DNA from: Oopsacas minuta
Lineage: Eukaryota; Porifera; Hexactinellida; Lyssacinosida; Leucopsacidae
DNA: 64,000 nt
Assembly (NCBI GenBank): GCA_024704765.1
Contig: JAKMXF010000015.1
Span: 1-64,000, forward strand
Reading direction: 5' to 3'
Positions 10,215 to 24,015 of this stretch are shown piece by piece. The notes beneath the pieces were generated by a model. The model was given only the letters and a program-made list of their open reading frames with translations. It had not been told where the DNA came from and did not search any database. The position numbers and the translations under genes were made by a program. How positions within the stretch are numbered: position 1 is the first letter of the stretch; each line of letters opens with the position of its first letter.

Positions 10215-13200
10215 ATGGCAACATCTTCAGCAGGCACTGGGACACTGAAAGGTGAGTAATTGACTCTATATTTGTACAATAGAATACGATATTTAGCATT
10301 TATTACAAAATAGCAAGCAAGCTTAGTTTACTATGCGGCTGGCGAACCCTCCGCTGAAGGGACCATATGGATTCGTCTTGTATTCATATTGATTTACTAT
10401 TGTACATACATTCACTACATACATATCGCCCTGGATTAAATAACTAAAATTACGGTTCCATGCAACACTCTACTAGCTCATTAGGAATATTTAGCATAGT
10501 TATGTTTATTCGAGGTGCATTTTAATAATATTACAAGTTGGAAACATTATGTAATTATTTGCATTCAGATTAAACTAAAATTGGCCATAAAATTATTAAT
10601 TTCTGATTAAGTTTACTAATTCATTGAAAAATCGTCAAGAAAATTCTTTTTGAAGAGTTGACTAATTTATGTGTTTATATAATTCATAATGATATTGAAT
10701 AATATATGCCAGTGTCGCGAATTCTGAACCACTAGGGGACTAGAGAAACTGTTCGTAATATAGAGAATTCATATTTATCAACTCGACTTAATACAAATCC
10801 TATTTATCTCATGTTTAAGAGAATACATAATTGTTCACACTGTTGCAAGTACCTTATTTTCAATGCATAATTTCTTCATTTTCGCATTGATTCATCTTAG
10901 GGTCCATTATTTCTGAATTATGAGGTTTTCTTCATTTTAATGCATTATTCTTCTATTTGTTTTATGGAAAACAACTAATTATTCCCTAAAGTGTTTATAT
11001 TTGAATATGCACACTTTAATAAGAATAAATAATATCTAATTCAAAATAATTATCTCATCGGAATAACGTAATTTGTACCTTTAAAGCTATTTAGATTATC
11101 AAATCCGATTTGTATCTGTGTGTATGTTAAAACTCTGTATCAAATATTCTATGTTGAATTCAATCTCGCATTTCCGAAGTCTAAATACAAACATGTACGT
11201 AGCACATTTAAATTCAAAGAAATTCGATAAAAGTTGTTAAAATATATCACAGAAGTATATTCATATGGTGAAATCAAGGTTGTTATGTTTATATTTGTTG
11301 CGAATTCATTCATAGATTTTGCGATGTTCACAATCCTCAATTAATTCTAGGCACAAAGTGCAGAGAAATATTTCTCTTACAAGGATAATAGTAATAATTA
11401 TATTTTCAATGCCTTTAGTTATACCTGTACGTAGAGTTTCATTTGGCGGGGGACCCTAAATTTGGGGGGAACCGTCCAAATACAAAAGTCTTTCAAAACA
11501 TTTGGGGAAGTCTCTCCAAATTTGGTGGGCCTCCTCCAAACATATCTTTTTAACTATATTCATTTTATTTAAGTAATTTGAGGTGAAATCTCTTCAAATA
11601 TTTTTGAGAATAATATGGGTTTGTAACGCAATATTCAAAATGTGTGATATTCAAAAGCATGCTAGAGATTAGCGTTCAACATGCCGTCACAGCACAGGTA
11701 GGTCCGCATTGAGAAATTCACAGATTTTTCATATGAGTAATCATGTTTTGGCGCCTTTAGGCTTATACATAGCATGGCTTATACTAGAAATATATATTAA
11801 TATATTAACGACTAATCATTATTCATTGGGTAGAAGCATGACTCAGAGGCCCCACCCTGAAATTATCGCTATATCCATTATCTACTCTAGTAACATTTTC
11901 ATTGACAGAAAGTCCTTTGTTGAATGGTATTGAGCTACAAACCCATATTCTTTTCAAAAAAATAAAGATTTTGGGAGACTTCCCAAGTGCAGATTCAAAA
12001 ATGAAAATGAGAGGGGGTCTCCCCAAAGGGGTTCAAATATTTTTGTATTTGGAGGAGTCCCCTCAAAAAAACCTTCATATCGAGTATCATATCTACATTA
12101 CTTTGTCGAAAAATTCACTTTTGGAGGGAGGGTATCGCATTTTTGTAGGCCAGCAAAGGCAACACTGACTGTTTGATGCAATGGTTTATTAAATAATTAA
12201 TTGTAATAATTGATTATGTCGAAATAAGTTTATTTATATGAATTAAATAACAAATACAGTGCAACCTCTATATGTGGGGTCTCTATAATGGGGAACCTCG
12301 ATAAGCGGTGCAATTTTGGTCTACCTTCATTTATTTACATAGAAACGAACCTCTATAAGCGGGGAATTCTACGAAAATTTTCTGGGATAATCAATTTTTG
12401 TTCTAAATTTGTGATGAAACACATATTTACGTATTTATCGCTATGATGAATTGAAATTTTTGGGTTTCTCAGAAAAAATTTCTTACAAATGTTCATATTC
12501 AACCAACACCTTTGGGCATATTATAATAATCAAATTTTGTTGAAATGCCAGTCGTTAGATGAAGTGGCTTTACCTTTGACTCAAATATGTCTCGTTCGAG
12601 GACATTTACATTTGAGATTATAAATGGGGAATGAGGGGTTATCTGGAGATTCGCCGACCCGACCTCCCCCTCTTATAGAGGTTCTACTGTACACAGCAAT
12701 TTGTATCATAAATTCATTTTCTAGGCTCAGAATTTGCGGGTAAATTAGACCAAGATGCGTTTCTCTATTCTAAAGTATTCCATAAGATTGATGAAAATAA
12801 ATCTGGAGTAATGCCAGATATTGTTAAGAGATTGGCTAGTACACAATCCTTCACATTCAAACTTCCTATTAAAAAAGCTAAAGACTTAACAACTATCCAG
12901 AATATCAGTACATTAAAGGAAGGCTTACAAACTGCTGTAGAATTAGAGATGACTGTCATGTTTGAATACCTTTTTGCATGTTTTAGCGTTATAAATAACT
13001 CGGATGAAGTTAACAATGAGCCCGGAGCCCTCAAGGATATGTCACCATATTTATCTGAACTAAGGCGAGAATATAAGAACCAATTCATGATAATCTGTAT
13101 TCAAGAGATGCAACACATGAGCATGGCCATAGATATGCTAATTTCAATTGGTGGCATGCCAAACTTACAGAAAGTTAGCTTTCCATCTGAAATAGGTGTA

Positions 13201-15720
13201 AGGGATGCGAAATCAGATTTAATAAGACTAAACCTTCAATCATTATTCATGTTTGCAAAGAATGAGGAACCTTACCCTGATTCAAAAACAACTGCTGATA
13301 TAATACCAGAAATACCATTGACTCCAGCTACTGATGTCGACGGATTTCAATACTATAGTATTGCACAGCTGTATGATGCCCTCGCTGACGGATTTCGTTA
13401 TGTCCATGCACAAATCGGTGATTCAATGTTTCTAATCAATCCGCTAATGACAAATATGAGCCAAACTTATACATCCCTGCCTAAGGTCCTAGAAGATATA
13501 GACATCATTCAAACAGAAGGCGAAGGTGCTAAAGGTGGAAAACTATTTACTACTATTATAAGTGACATTTTGGTGTGGATTTCAAATTTCGCTTTAGTTG
13601 ATGGAACTCCTGAGAATCAGTTACGAAATGAAATTATCAAGCTATCCAATGCTATCTTATCAGACCTGGACGATTTGACAAAATTGCTTCCTAATATTCT
13701 GGAATTAATACAGTTAATTGAGGAATTTCGAGAGATTGAGGATATTAAGCTTCCATTTGATTCACCCATCTTTATTACGTTGAAATCTATTCAGCCATCA
13801 CACTGGGGAAGGTTTTTAATGATGATAACAAATTATTTGATGTTAATGGATGAAACATTGCAAGTGGAAAACGAGAATAAAATTTCGGCAAATTTTTCCC
13901 GGCCTTCAAATCCACGACCTGATGCTGGCGGCTACCATCCTATCACACAAGTAATTGTTGATATGACCAATACATCATATCATCTATTACTCAAAATACT
14001 TGAAGGAGTTATCATCTCAGTGCCTGATGAACTGAACGCTACCTACGATATAAGTGAACGATATAATAACATAAAATTCTATCCTATAATGTCCATCCTA
14101 ATATATCCATTAGGCGAAATTTTAAGTTATTTCCAACTAAACAAAGTAGGCGTAGATGAAACAGCAGGATTCCCATTCGTTCCTAATACCGATGAACCAC
14201 TTATTACCACACCTCTTGAGAAGTTCTTTGATGTTATTTTAACATTGAAAAACCTATATAATCAAAGCCTGAAGCTGAATCAGGCATTCTTTGACAGCTT
14301 AAAAGATTGTGTAGGGACTTGGGTCAAGGATGCTAATAAACAAAAAGCCATTGTTGATCGTGTTTCATATATACTCGAAAAGATTATAACTAGTATTAGG
14401 GTGCTCTATCTAGGATTTTCAAACGGTATTCCACTTCCAACTCCTGCTTCTGGTACTACTATTACCGCTAAAGCAAAACCTAAAGCTAAAGCAAAACCTA
14501 AAGCTAAAGCAGCAAAACCTTCCAAACCCATTAGAGACAAATTTTATCTTAATGTTGAGTACGACGGATACGTTATATACAGTATGGCAACCGACAACGA
14601 TCCAACATTTGAAACCAGAGGGTTTAATGGTAATCAATTCATGTTCGAATACAATAATGATCCTGATTTCACGGATGAATTTCACACACAAAATACACTC
14701 AAACAAGGTGACAAGCCTTTTACAAGAGACTTTATCCCCGAGAACTTCTATAAGGGCGTAAAGGTAACTTCTGCTAATTTAGTTCCTCCTTCATATTTGA
14801 CTGCAGAAGAGTTACATAACTTAAATTTTGAAGAGCTACAACTGGCAATTAGAGATGATTTCATTAAAAACCCGACTGATTTCCGTTTTGATTCTATGAC
14901 CACGAATGACGTGAAATCTTACCCCAAATTTAGCCAATTAAATTATGCTCTAACTAGGCAAATTGGAATAGATCCAATCAATGTTGGATTCGACACGAAA
15001 AGTTTCACTATCTCAAGGGCGAATCTATTATACGATGAGAATATGAACGTTGTGGATTACGAAACGGCTTGTTTAACCGTTAGTCAAAACTTTGGTAAAT
15101 ATCCTGAAGCTGCAAACGATCGCATGCCTAAGAGTGGTGGATATCTTGATTGGGCTAATCCATTTTATGTAAATAATGGGCTATTAGCTAATACTAATCG
15201 GATTAATTCGAAAACTGGCACAGGGCAATGCCTCGCTGATCTTCTTAATAAATACGAGAAAAGGGGAGAAGCAATAATGAAAGAGATCAATCCGATTATT
15301 GCAAACCATCCTAACGATCCATTAGTACAATTAATTCCTACTTTCCTAAAATATTATCCTGAATCAAAGTTGATTTGTATTGCACTAATGGTCAATATCC
15401 CGGATCCTGCTGTTAAGAATAAATTGTCCTATCTCTGTACTAGATACTTAAACGTTGTAGCATTGATTGCAGCTGGAGGTATAGCTGGTAGCCGTCAGTG
15501 TTTTTATCATGTACCATTAAATGGTCCAAAGGAAGAAGACAAAGCAAACCACCTGGTAGCAATCAACAGAGCCACAGGACCATTGTCTGCTATTGAATTT
15601 GATAAAAATCAAGAATGGTCTGCTGACTTTTGGGTTGGAGGAGTGGATTATGATGCGCTCACATTTTACCTATCAGGAAGCTTAATGATCCCAGTCTATT
15701 TGAATCCACCAAGCCCGTAG
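10215..15720 (+). CDS. VioB/RebD-like protein with ferritin-like domain, two exons
   Basis: Exon 1 is 10215-10251 (MATSSAGTGTLK plus one base) with donor GTGAGT at 10252. Exon 2 is 12725-15720 after the acceptor TTTTCTAG. The junction restores GGC (Gly) and an open frame of 28 codons before the first ATG of exon 2, giving about 1010 residues. That length is close to bacterial VioB and RebD (roughly 1000). Residues about 70-290 match the ferritin-like family of iminophenylpyruvate dimer synthases: LQTAVELEMTVMFEYLFACF, then IQEMQHMSMAIDMLISIGGM with the EMxH metal or heme-site signature, then YYSIAQLYDALADGF. A Lys/Pro/Ala linker (KAKPKAKAKPKAKAAKPSKP) of 18-bp repeats sits near residue 590. 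The C-terminal 400 residues are not recognised. No signal peptide. In bacteria, the family couples amino-acid-derived imines in bisindole synthesis; the substrate here is unknown. An intron and host-like codon use argue for a resident gene, not contamination. Transfer from bacteria is an inference. Confidence 0.8.
11440..12150. repeat. Unclassified repeat with Gs and Cs in runs, in intron 1
   Basis: The stretch is rich in recurring motifs such as TTTGGGG, CTCCAAATTTGG, TCCCCAAAGGGG and TTTGGAGGAGTCCCC in both orientations. This suggests an element with subterminal or scrambled repeats, or a simple-repeat-derived segment. The ORFs here are chance. It lies wholly inside intron 1 of the VioB/RebD-like gene. 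Confidence 0.45.
12257..12689. repeat. pogo/Tigger-like MITE in intron 1, TA-flanked
   Basis: Left end CAGTGCAACCTCTATATGTG, right end TATAGAGGTTCTACTG; the ends are inverted repeats, and TA lies on both sides (12255-12256, 12690-12691). The interior repeats the motif (CCTCTATAAGCGGGGAATTC). No ORF. The end sequence resembles that of the Tigger element at 26156. Confidence 0.75.
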
Positions 15721-18700
15721 TATTTGGAATGGTCATACTAGTGCTCTTCCTCTTTAGATGTGTGTTAATATGTGTGTTTACTCGTAGTTCTTCTTTTCTA
15801 ACAATTTTAGATTTGTTTTATCCCCAAACATTTGCTATAAATATTTATAGCTATTTAGTGTGTATTATGTATATATCCTATTACCTTTAGATTTCATGCA
15901 TCTTCTTGCTAAAGTTTTGAAATATTTTTATTGTGTATTTTGTTGATTTGATGAGAAGGTAATTTATTATTTCTTAGTATGAATTGAAATCTGTCTAATA
16001 AGTATATTACAATGGAACCCGCTTAACCTGAACTACCGAAAAGCCATGACTATCATACTTAAATCTTTTGCAACATCTTCTAACTATTTTCCTGAATATT
16101 TTATCCCGAAATCTATGGATTTCTAATTTTAAATGAAAAAAATTATTCCCTAATCTAGCAGAAATTTCCCAAAAGTAGCCAATACTTTCCCTGGATTTTG
16201 TAATTTTCCCATGGGTAGTTGACAATTGTGGGATACGCGCCGGGTGTAGCACTCCACGAATTTGAAAACAACATTATTAAATAGACTTGAATAAAGTCGA
16301 AGGTATCATCTTCACGAAAGAAACTGCGTCGATGCCCTTATTCAAGGAAATACAGTATATTCCAATTCTTCTAATTTATTTCGTATTATTATTATTGTAT
16401 GCTACTCGCCTTAAGAATTGTTTTACCATTGTTTCAAATTGTCATAGTGCCATGTGTTTGTATTGTGATACTAAAAGGGGTAATAGTCTAATACAACCTG
16501 TACTTGTGGTGGGGAACAATGTATTCAATCTTAGTGGCCTAATGTACGTATACATATTATCCAACCCTCGCGATTTCGTTCAATTATGCCGACTCACATA
16601 GCAAGTACCTTCGGGACCTATGTTACTTATTTAATGTCCCTATTTCACCCAATATAATTAAATCAAATTTTAAATTAAATACTCTCCGACCCTTTTATCG
16701 TAGATATTATCCCAAATTGGTTTTAATATGCGTCGCGAGCCTTCAATACCGAATTGATCTATTTTATTCCGATACTCTACGTATTATAGATTTCTCTCAA
16801 GGCCAAATAATCGCGAAAGTTGGTTGAGAGTCACTTCTTCACATCCCATATGCTTAGGGCATTTTTGTACTGAAATATACTGATCCTCAGAAATTCGAGT
16901 CTAAAGATCAACACTTTTAACCATTAATGCTCTGCTGAAATTGTACTATACATTGCCTGCCACGCACCTAAATACACCCTGTCCCGATATAGCCCTATTA
17001 AACTATTGTACTAAAAAAAGAGTCCCAAAGGGGAATATCTCACCCTAGGGCGAGATGTCCTGGGATAATTGACGAGAAATAATTTATCAACTAATTCGAT
17101 AGATATCCCTCTGTCACTGCCATTAACGCTTCAAAGCACGTAACCTCACAACAACCACAAGGCAGCCAAGAAGTCCGGGCCAACATAGACACTAATGCAA
17201 GCCAAAATTCCAAACAACAAATACTTATTCTTTCACTAATACGACAAAAATCCTTCCACTAAAATAGACTTTCTAATATTGAGTATATTTGTGAATACTT
17301 GAATAGATAAGGAATTATTTTGTAAAACTTGAGCAGATTCAGAATTTCACTTATTTTGAAGTTCTTTATAGACAGATATTTCGAAATATCCGAAATTTAC
17401 TGTATTCAGCAGTATCTTCAAAGAATTATACCTACTATCCTAGTGTATGTCTTCTTCTAATAGGGATATTACATATATGCATGGGAACTAAATTTGGTTA
17501 AAAAAGTAATACATGTAACAATGTCCTATATGTTGTAACTACAGTCCACCTATGGAACTAGATCCTATTAGTGAATTGTATATTTTGCCCGAGGAAAGAA
17601 TCGGAAATGCATGGAGAGCTTCGAGTAAATCATCTCTTTCTTAATTATTTTGTGATCTAATAAGTCAGAATAATTTCAATATAATACATATATATGCCAT
17701 AAACCTGACATACACATCTTCTCTAATTTCGTCTAAGAATTTATTAGCAAGTATGATTTAAGCTATCAGTTTAAGTTACATTTCAAATAACAACATTCCA
17801 GTCCTCCTCCTCAATATTTGATACTCTCACAATTCTGGAAAAAATGTATCTTTCAATGTGGATATTACTGAGGCTATCCGTAGCAAGGCATCATGTAACT
17901 AACAACTATTACTCCATTTTTGAAACATTGTGATAAAGTATAATGTTACTGCAGTTGTTGCACAATAATATTAATCTCTTAGTGACCCAATTAGACTAGA
18001 ATACTGTCCATAAGATTGATATTACCACCAGTAGATCTAATAGCACCAAGTACTAAATATTATAATTCAATGGGAATCTTACAGATCACTGATCTAATAG
18101 TGACAAAACATAATGTATTTATTTCAAAAATCAAGAAAAAATCATATTTTGATTTTTAGCGTGATTTTAATCATATTTTAAATCAAACAACTCTGATTAT
18201 TCTTATTCGGATAAGACATATACTATGATAGTACTTATTTAATTATGTTCCAAAAAGTGTACTTCTTATCAGAGTGCTACTGTATATCTTTTAGGTGCCT
18301 AACTTTCGTAGGCCTGGGGCACAGTACCTCTAGTGTCCTATGGATAATCCGGCCCTGTATCCGTGGGTAATTGTACACAGGGTCCGAGTACACAACAACT
18401 ACAAATATATATATACAATGGATGTGTAAATTTACAAACTAAGTTCTTAATAAAATTCCCTAAATAAGATAATAATAATAATTTCAGTTTGAGTTTGGGG
18501 ATTTATAGCTTGTTTTGTCTAGAAATATACTTGCGAGTTTGGACATCTTGACTATACTTGAACATGTCTCTCATATAATTGGGGAGTAACCAATTCAAAG
18601 ATTTATATACACCTAGAGCAATCTAGTGTTCTCAGTAACGATTTAGAGCTTACTCCAATATCTTTGATATTTAATATTATTCAAGCTGATCTCCTCTGTA

Positions 18701-19016
18701 GTTTTTCCAGTTTATCTATGCTCGAGCAACTACCCCATGCGGTTATTGAATATAATATGGTCAAAACAATTGTGTGTAATGAAATGTTTTCCTTGTTTCA
18801 GTTGGTAAATACTTTTTATCTTTAATAGAAGAGACAATTTACGGTTGATCACTGATAGAACTGATTCTATCTGTTGTTTCCAACTTTCCATAGTGGATTA
18901 TTATCAATAATTACGTAACCTATTATGCAAAGTTACGTTTTCAAAACTAACTTTTAGAAACGTTTGTAGGATCAGGGTGAGCGTTAGTTAGGATGATTTG
19001 GGAACAGTTCATTGTA

Positions 19017-19400
19017 CAGTGGAGTTCGCTTATTAGCAAGTCGGGTTTTGCATGAGAAAAACTTGTTAATATGCGAACTTGCTAATAGAGCAACTCCATC
19101 AATTGATAAATATTATTGTTGTATGTACACGTACATACGTGTATGTGATAATATAATATGTATAAGGATATTGTAGTACACGTGTGTGTGTGTATCGTAA
19201 AGAGTTCGAAGCTAATAAACGAACTAAAAGTTCTCTTATTAAGTTATTAGCAAGTCGTGTTTTTATGAGGAAACTTGCTTATAGGCGAACTTGCTAATAA
19301 GGGAACATAATAAATGCAATTTGGGCCATTGTGACCCTAAAAAACTTGCTAATAAGCGAATCTTGTTAATAAGGCAATTGCTAATAGACGAACTCTACTC
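19017..19400. repeat. MITE with GCTTATTAGCAAG repeats
   Basis: Left end CAGTGGAGTTCGCTTATTAG; right end is the diverged inverse (CTAATAGACGAACTCTACTC), TA on both sides. The motif CTTGCTAATAAGCGAA recurs several times inside in both orientations. A GT-rich simple repeat (ACGTGTGTGTGTGT) sits near 19180. Non-coding, mariner/pogo-like. Confidence 0.7.
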
Positions 19401-21450
19401 TATAACTATTTCTTTGAAAACCCAATAAGTTAGACAGTTGGTATTGCTAGATAAGAATTTGGTCAATCTGCCTAACCCCCTTACTTCCTTAATTATTAAA
19501 CGCGCGAACGAGCGTAGCGAGTATTGGTGCAAAGCGGAAATGAGCGCGATTGACACGCGAATTGCTGTCCCAAGTCTTCGTGCCTATTTAAGACTTGTAT
19601 TCAGACTAATCAAGGTTTCCCAGTAATTCCTACATAAAATAATTCGACCTAATCGACCACATATATGAAATCAATATTTTACAATTATATGATGTAAAAT
19701 ATTTAGCAATTATTTCAATACTGGGTCACAATATTAGCTTATTTTCGAGACTGTAAAAGGATTGAGAACCAAATAAATATACCGCTAAGATGGGCCTGTT
19801 ATGCGAGAGTGATGCAATTAATGATGCTTACCTATTTTCAAGCAATTCGTGTCATTAATAAATGTTAATTAATCACCACAGTAAAAGTTTGTACTTAAGT
19901 TTGAACTTTGTGCTTAAACCCTTATTGAATACGACTGCTGATCAGTGGGCAATTAGTTATCTTGGGGCACCGGCCCAGGCCAGTTGGATAGGAACCTAAA
20001 CCCCCTATATTACACCGAAAAGTATCCAGAAATATATCACTAAATATTTTTTTTTTCCCCAGGAAATGAAATTTATAATTTATGATTATATAAATATCAC
20101 TAAATGGTACTGTACGAAATTTGGTTTTTAATATTTGTTTGTAGACTGAAAATTTTGGTCCCAAATGTGAGTAGGTGAGGTCTCCATAAGAATCTTTTAC
20201 AACACATGGAGCCTCAGGGACAACAGCTGAGCGGTCGAGATACTCTTGTGAACAACAAGAACAACCATAACTACAACTCTGGAGCTAGACCGAGAACATT
20301 GTGACTTGTGAGTAGGGGAGGTTAAGATATTGACTAATTATTCTTCCATCGGGCGTGAAAACCCAAACGGCTGAAATATTTTCTCTATTATAAATTATTT
20401 CTGAAACATTCCTTTATGAGTTTATGTCGCCCTCTCATAACTTGACATCCCACAATTTAGAAAATGTGATTTACTGATGTCATCATAAAGAAAGTTATAC
20501 ATATATTTGATAGTCGTATACCAGTTAACTGTCTAGCCATTGAAATTTTGCTTACATCCATTTTTTGAGAAATTATTTTTCTAGGGTATAATATTACTGA
20601 AGTTGTTTTCAATATACAATCTAGATCTCTCAAAGAGCACCCGATTAATCAGAGAATTCTATCCATAATAATATAACTATAGCAAATACTGATTATATTG
20701 TCTCCAGTTAATTTTGTCATAATTATCTGAGTTGTTTTTTAAGGCAGTGCATAACTAAAATAACTTATTTTTCCCTTGAATTGAATGTAGCCCCCTCGAA
20801 TAATCGAAACAATTGAATAATCGTCCCTCTTGAATGATACTTGCATCGTGTACATACACCCAAGTTACCAGCCTAATTCTGGTTCGACCATCATTTGTAG
20901 CAATATCTTGTATTACGAAATTTTATATATTCGAATTATTCTTGTAAGACTACTAAATGGAATGAATTATCGTCACCACATTTGATAGTTAATTAGGGGT
21001 TTAATCGTAGCAACATATAGGTCTGTTCAAACGTTACGTAACGCACAATTACCTAAATTTTGACACCCCCCCTCCCCTACCTGTCACACTTTGAATACCA
21101 CCCCCTCCCTTAGTAGTGTTGAGGAACGATTGAACGGTCCCTACGTTGTTGTTAAATAAGTATGTAGTAAAATATGTTTGCTAAGAATAAAGATTCATTC
21201 ATTAATTCTTCAGTATTTGTACATAATGTAGCAGAAGCGGAAGGGGGGCAAGGAGCCTGCCCCCCTTGGGATATCATGTTATATAGGTAGCTCAGGTTTA
21301 TCTATTCTTTTGAATATATTTACATTGAATCAAGAAATATTATGACTGTAGTTTGGACTTCTGGCTGTTCTTATATTTTTAATGGACAAAATTATATTTT
21401 TGAAAATTGGATAGACTTTGTTACTCTATAGTTTCATCCATATTCGTACA

Positions 21451-21905
21451 GGCTTGCTCTAAACAGCTACCTAGGGATAACTAAGTACGCCGAATCCGAA
21501 TTTCGCATTTTCAAGTTTCTCAAATGTAATATATTATTGTTTTTATGAATATAAAGTAAACAAATTTCAAAATTGAGGTAGAATCATACTTTCAACGACT
21601 ATACTCGGGTAATCGAGTATGCTGAGTCCGAATATGGTATTGTAAACAACATCTATATTATTAAATCTCAATTGTTGTTTGTCTGTTTGTTTGTCCGTTG
21701 ATATGTAAATATATTGTTGTTTTATGAATAGGCTTGCTCTAAACGGCTACACAGGGGTAACACAATAAGTTGAATCCGAATTTCGCATTTTGAAGTTTCT
21801 CACATGTAAATTTATTGTTGTTTTTATGAATATAAAGTAAATAAATTAGCAAAATCTCAAAGTTTACGTAGATACTTGCTCTCAACAGTTACAAAGGGGT
21901 TGATC
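21451..21905. repeat. Tandem repeat, unit about 140 bp, three units plus
   Basis: Units begin at about 21451, 21591, 21731 and 21871 with variants of GCTTGCTCTAAACAGCTAC, and share GAATCCGAATTTCGCATTTT and TATGAATATAAAGTAAA. Related single units are dispersed at 28235-28330 and 37395-37540. No coding capacity; satellite-like. Confidence 0.65.
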
Positions 21906-22225
21906 TTACAAAATAATTCAATAATATATTTGCCATATACGTATATTTGTGAATTACATTTTCTAAATATATTCAAAAGGGCCGTAAATTTGGAGAATAA
22001 TGGATACCTCGAGGCGCAATGCGCCGAGTTTATCGCGAAGCGACGAGCCTTTAGCTCGTATTTTATAATTCGAATTATCAACCCAATATTATGTTAGGTT
22101 CATATTATTCATAGAAAATATTATCATTACTTGTCTATAATTTGCAACAAACCGTAAAAACGGTGTAATGACCAGAATATGGAGAGTAATAGGTTGGAGT
22201 CTATGCTATAGTTACATAGGTTGTG

Positions 22226-22430
22226 CATACTTACCAATCCCTTATAACTGTTTCCCTGGATACTGTCTCGAAATCCCTGGATTTTCTAAAACTTCCCTGG
22301 ATTTCAAATTTTCTATACAAAAAATATGATTTTTCCCTCTTTTATGAGAAAAAAAAGCCCCAAATATCCAATTTTCATCTGGGCCATAGGTCAAATCCAG
22401 GGATCTCTGGATGGTTGTGGGATTGTGTGT
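22226..22430. repeat. Diverged copy of the CATACTTGCCAAC element
   Basis: Starts CATACTTACCAATCCC and contains TCCCTGGATTTTC and TCCAGGGATCTCTGGATGG, as in the element at 62234-62403. The right end is degraded, so the boundary is approximate. Confidence 0.5.
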
Positions 22431-23639
22431 ATAGTTTATTGCCACTAATACATTTAGTCTGCCTACAGTGTACCATTTGATACTATAGGAATATTAAGAT
22501 TCCCTTTATACATTGATTGCAATATATCTCTGTTTCTGGTCTAATATTCCAATGGACTCATTGCCTTAGTATATAGAATGCTATGGATAAGCCAAATGGG
22601 CCAATAGACTCCCATGTACAAATTCCCCTTCAATGGTAGTACATATATATATTGCCTGTCTAACTTCAGGTGTTTATGAATTTTAGCAATGCACCACATA
22701 TATACGTATGAAAAAGTGTGACAACCATAGGCGTAGCTAGATGGTTGCTGGCAACCCCGGAGCTACTGCCGGCAACCCCTGGATTATTGGGGATATACGC
22801 AATCTCTATCTTATTGGGGTTGCTAGCAACCCCAAAAGAGGAAAAGCTAGCCACGCTTCTGGTGATAACCACAAAACTCAAAACCAGAAATTTTAGAATT
22901 GTGTCACTATGTGCAATACACTCCCCATATACAACTTCCTATTCAACTATAATACATTTTATAACAAAATACTGAATAGTTTTAAAGATAACCATAGTTT
23001 GATAGCCCGAATTGGAGAGTCAACGAAATTTGATAAATCATTTGAGTGACAGTTGGGACGGTTTATTCTAAGCGTCTTAGTACAGAGAAATTAGAACATT
23101 ATCCACTCGAAATGATATACCTGTCTCACTTTGGGTAATTTCCGTTGAACAGTGAACAGCAGAACTTCACATATGTGCGCATATATATTATGCCCATCGT
23201 GCGAGGATTACTATTTTTCGTTGTTCTGTACAGGACAGGGGTTTAGTAGATTTGTACATGGATTTTGGTTGCGATAAACTTACTGATTGTGTGAGCCCAA
23301 TAACCTAAACTGCTAAAGCATGTACATTTTGTAATGTAAATCAACAGTTCTCATTCAAGTATACAGTTAGTTTTTCTCTTTTCCAAATTATCATTTTGAT
23401 ATACGTCAACCATGTAGGGTTCTATTTGGGGGAGAACAATTTCTTAGCTTAAGGAGTCCTGCTGCGAAATTTTGGTCATTTTTAGCCAAATTTGTTTTAA
23501 TATTTGTTGTTTTGATGAATTCTTTTGGATCCTCAAATTCTATTTTAGATTTAGTATCCCTAAACTTATTCTTGGCGACACTTAAATGTAATAAATAGGC
23601 TTTCATCGCTGAAGAGTAAACCTTTGTGATGAAATGTAA

Positions 23640-24015
23640 AAGATAACTATTTCAGACAAAATTCATGTATACAATCTTCAGTAACACCGCACTGTTCACA
23701 ACGGTGCTTTATAGATGGATTTTGTAGCTCGCAAATTTAATAATAGTTTAGTCCTCTGTCATCATCTCTTCTACTACGAAACCAATGCTGTAGATACCCT
23801 AGGTGATCTGTAAAATTCTTTGATGTCAAACATCTAAGAGTATAGTCGCTGTTGCTTGAATCAGGATCATACTGGATAGAAAAGGCCTTGGAACAATACT
23901 GGCCGAATAAAGAATCCAATATTTCAAAGAGTACTTCACCGTGATATTTAAAACTGTTCCATTCCATTACATGTTTCCTGAAGTAAATAGTATATATAAT
24001 TATAACTTTCTGCAT
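23640..24015 (-). pseudogene. Unidentified coding-like fragment
   Basis: On the minus strand, 24015-23737 is open, with a possible splice acceptor (TTACTTCAG) just before GAAACATGTAATGGAATGG at about 23979. The product is hydrophilic with many aromatic and Cys residues (EWNSFKYHGEVLFEILD, YLQHWFRSRRDDDRG). After a TAA the same frame runs on as ICELQNPSIKHRCEQCGVTE and DCIHEFCLK, a Cys-rich run that resembles a zinc knuckle. It may be a 3' exon of an unknown gene or a transposase tail broken by a stop. I do not recognise the family. Confidence 0.3.

Noticed and set aside
11709-12168. Overlapping ORFs of 67-88 codons
   Set aside because: They lie in the repeat inside intron 1 and have repeat-like composition; no domain.
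14419-14706. 95-codon minus-strand ORF with a repetitive FRFCFSFRFCFS run
   Set aside because: Shadow of the Lys/Pro/Ala repeat linker in the VioB/RebD-like gene.
16287-16601. 104-codon plus-strand ORF with a hydrophobic stretch
   Set aside because: No recognisable domain, no promoter signal, AT-rich composition; chance ORF is more likely.
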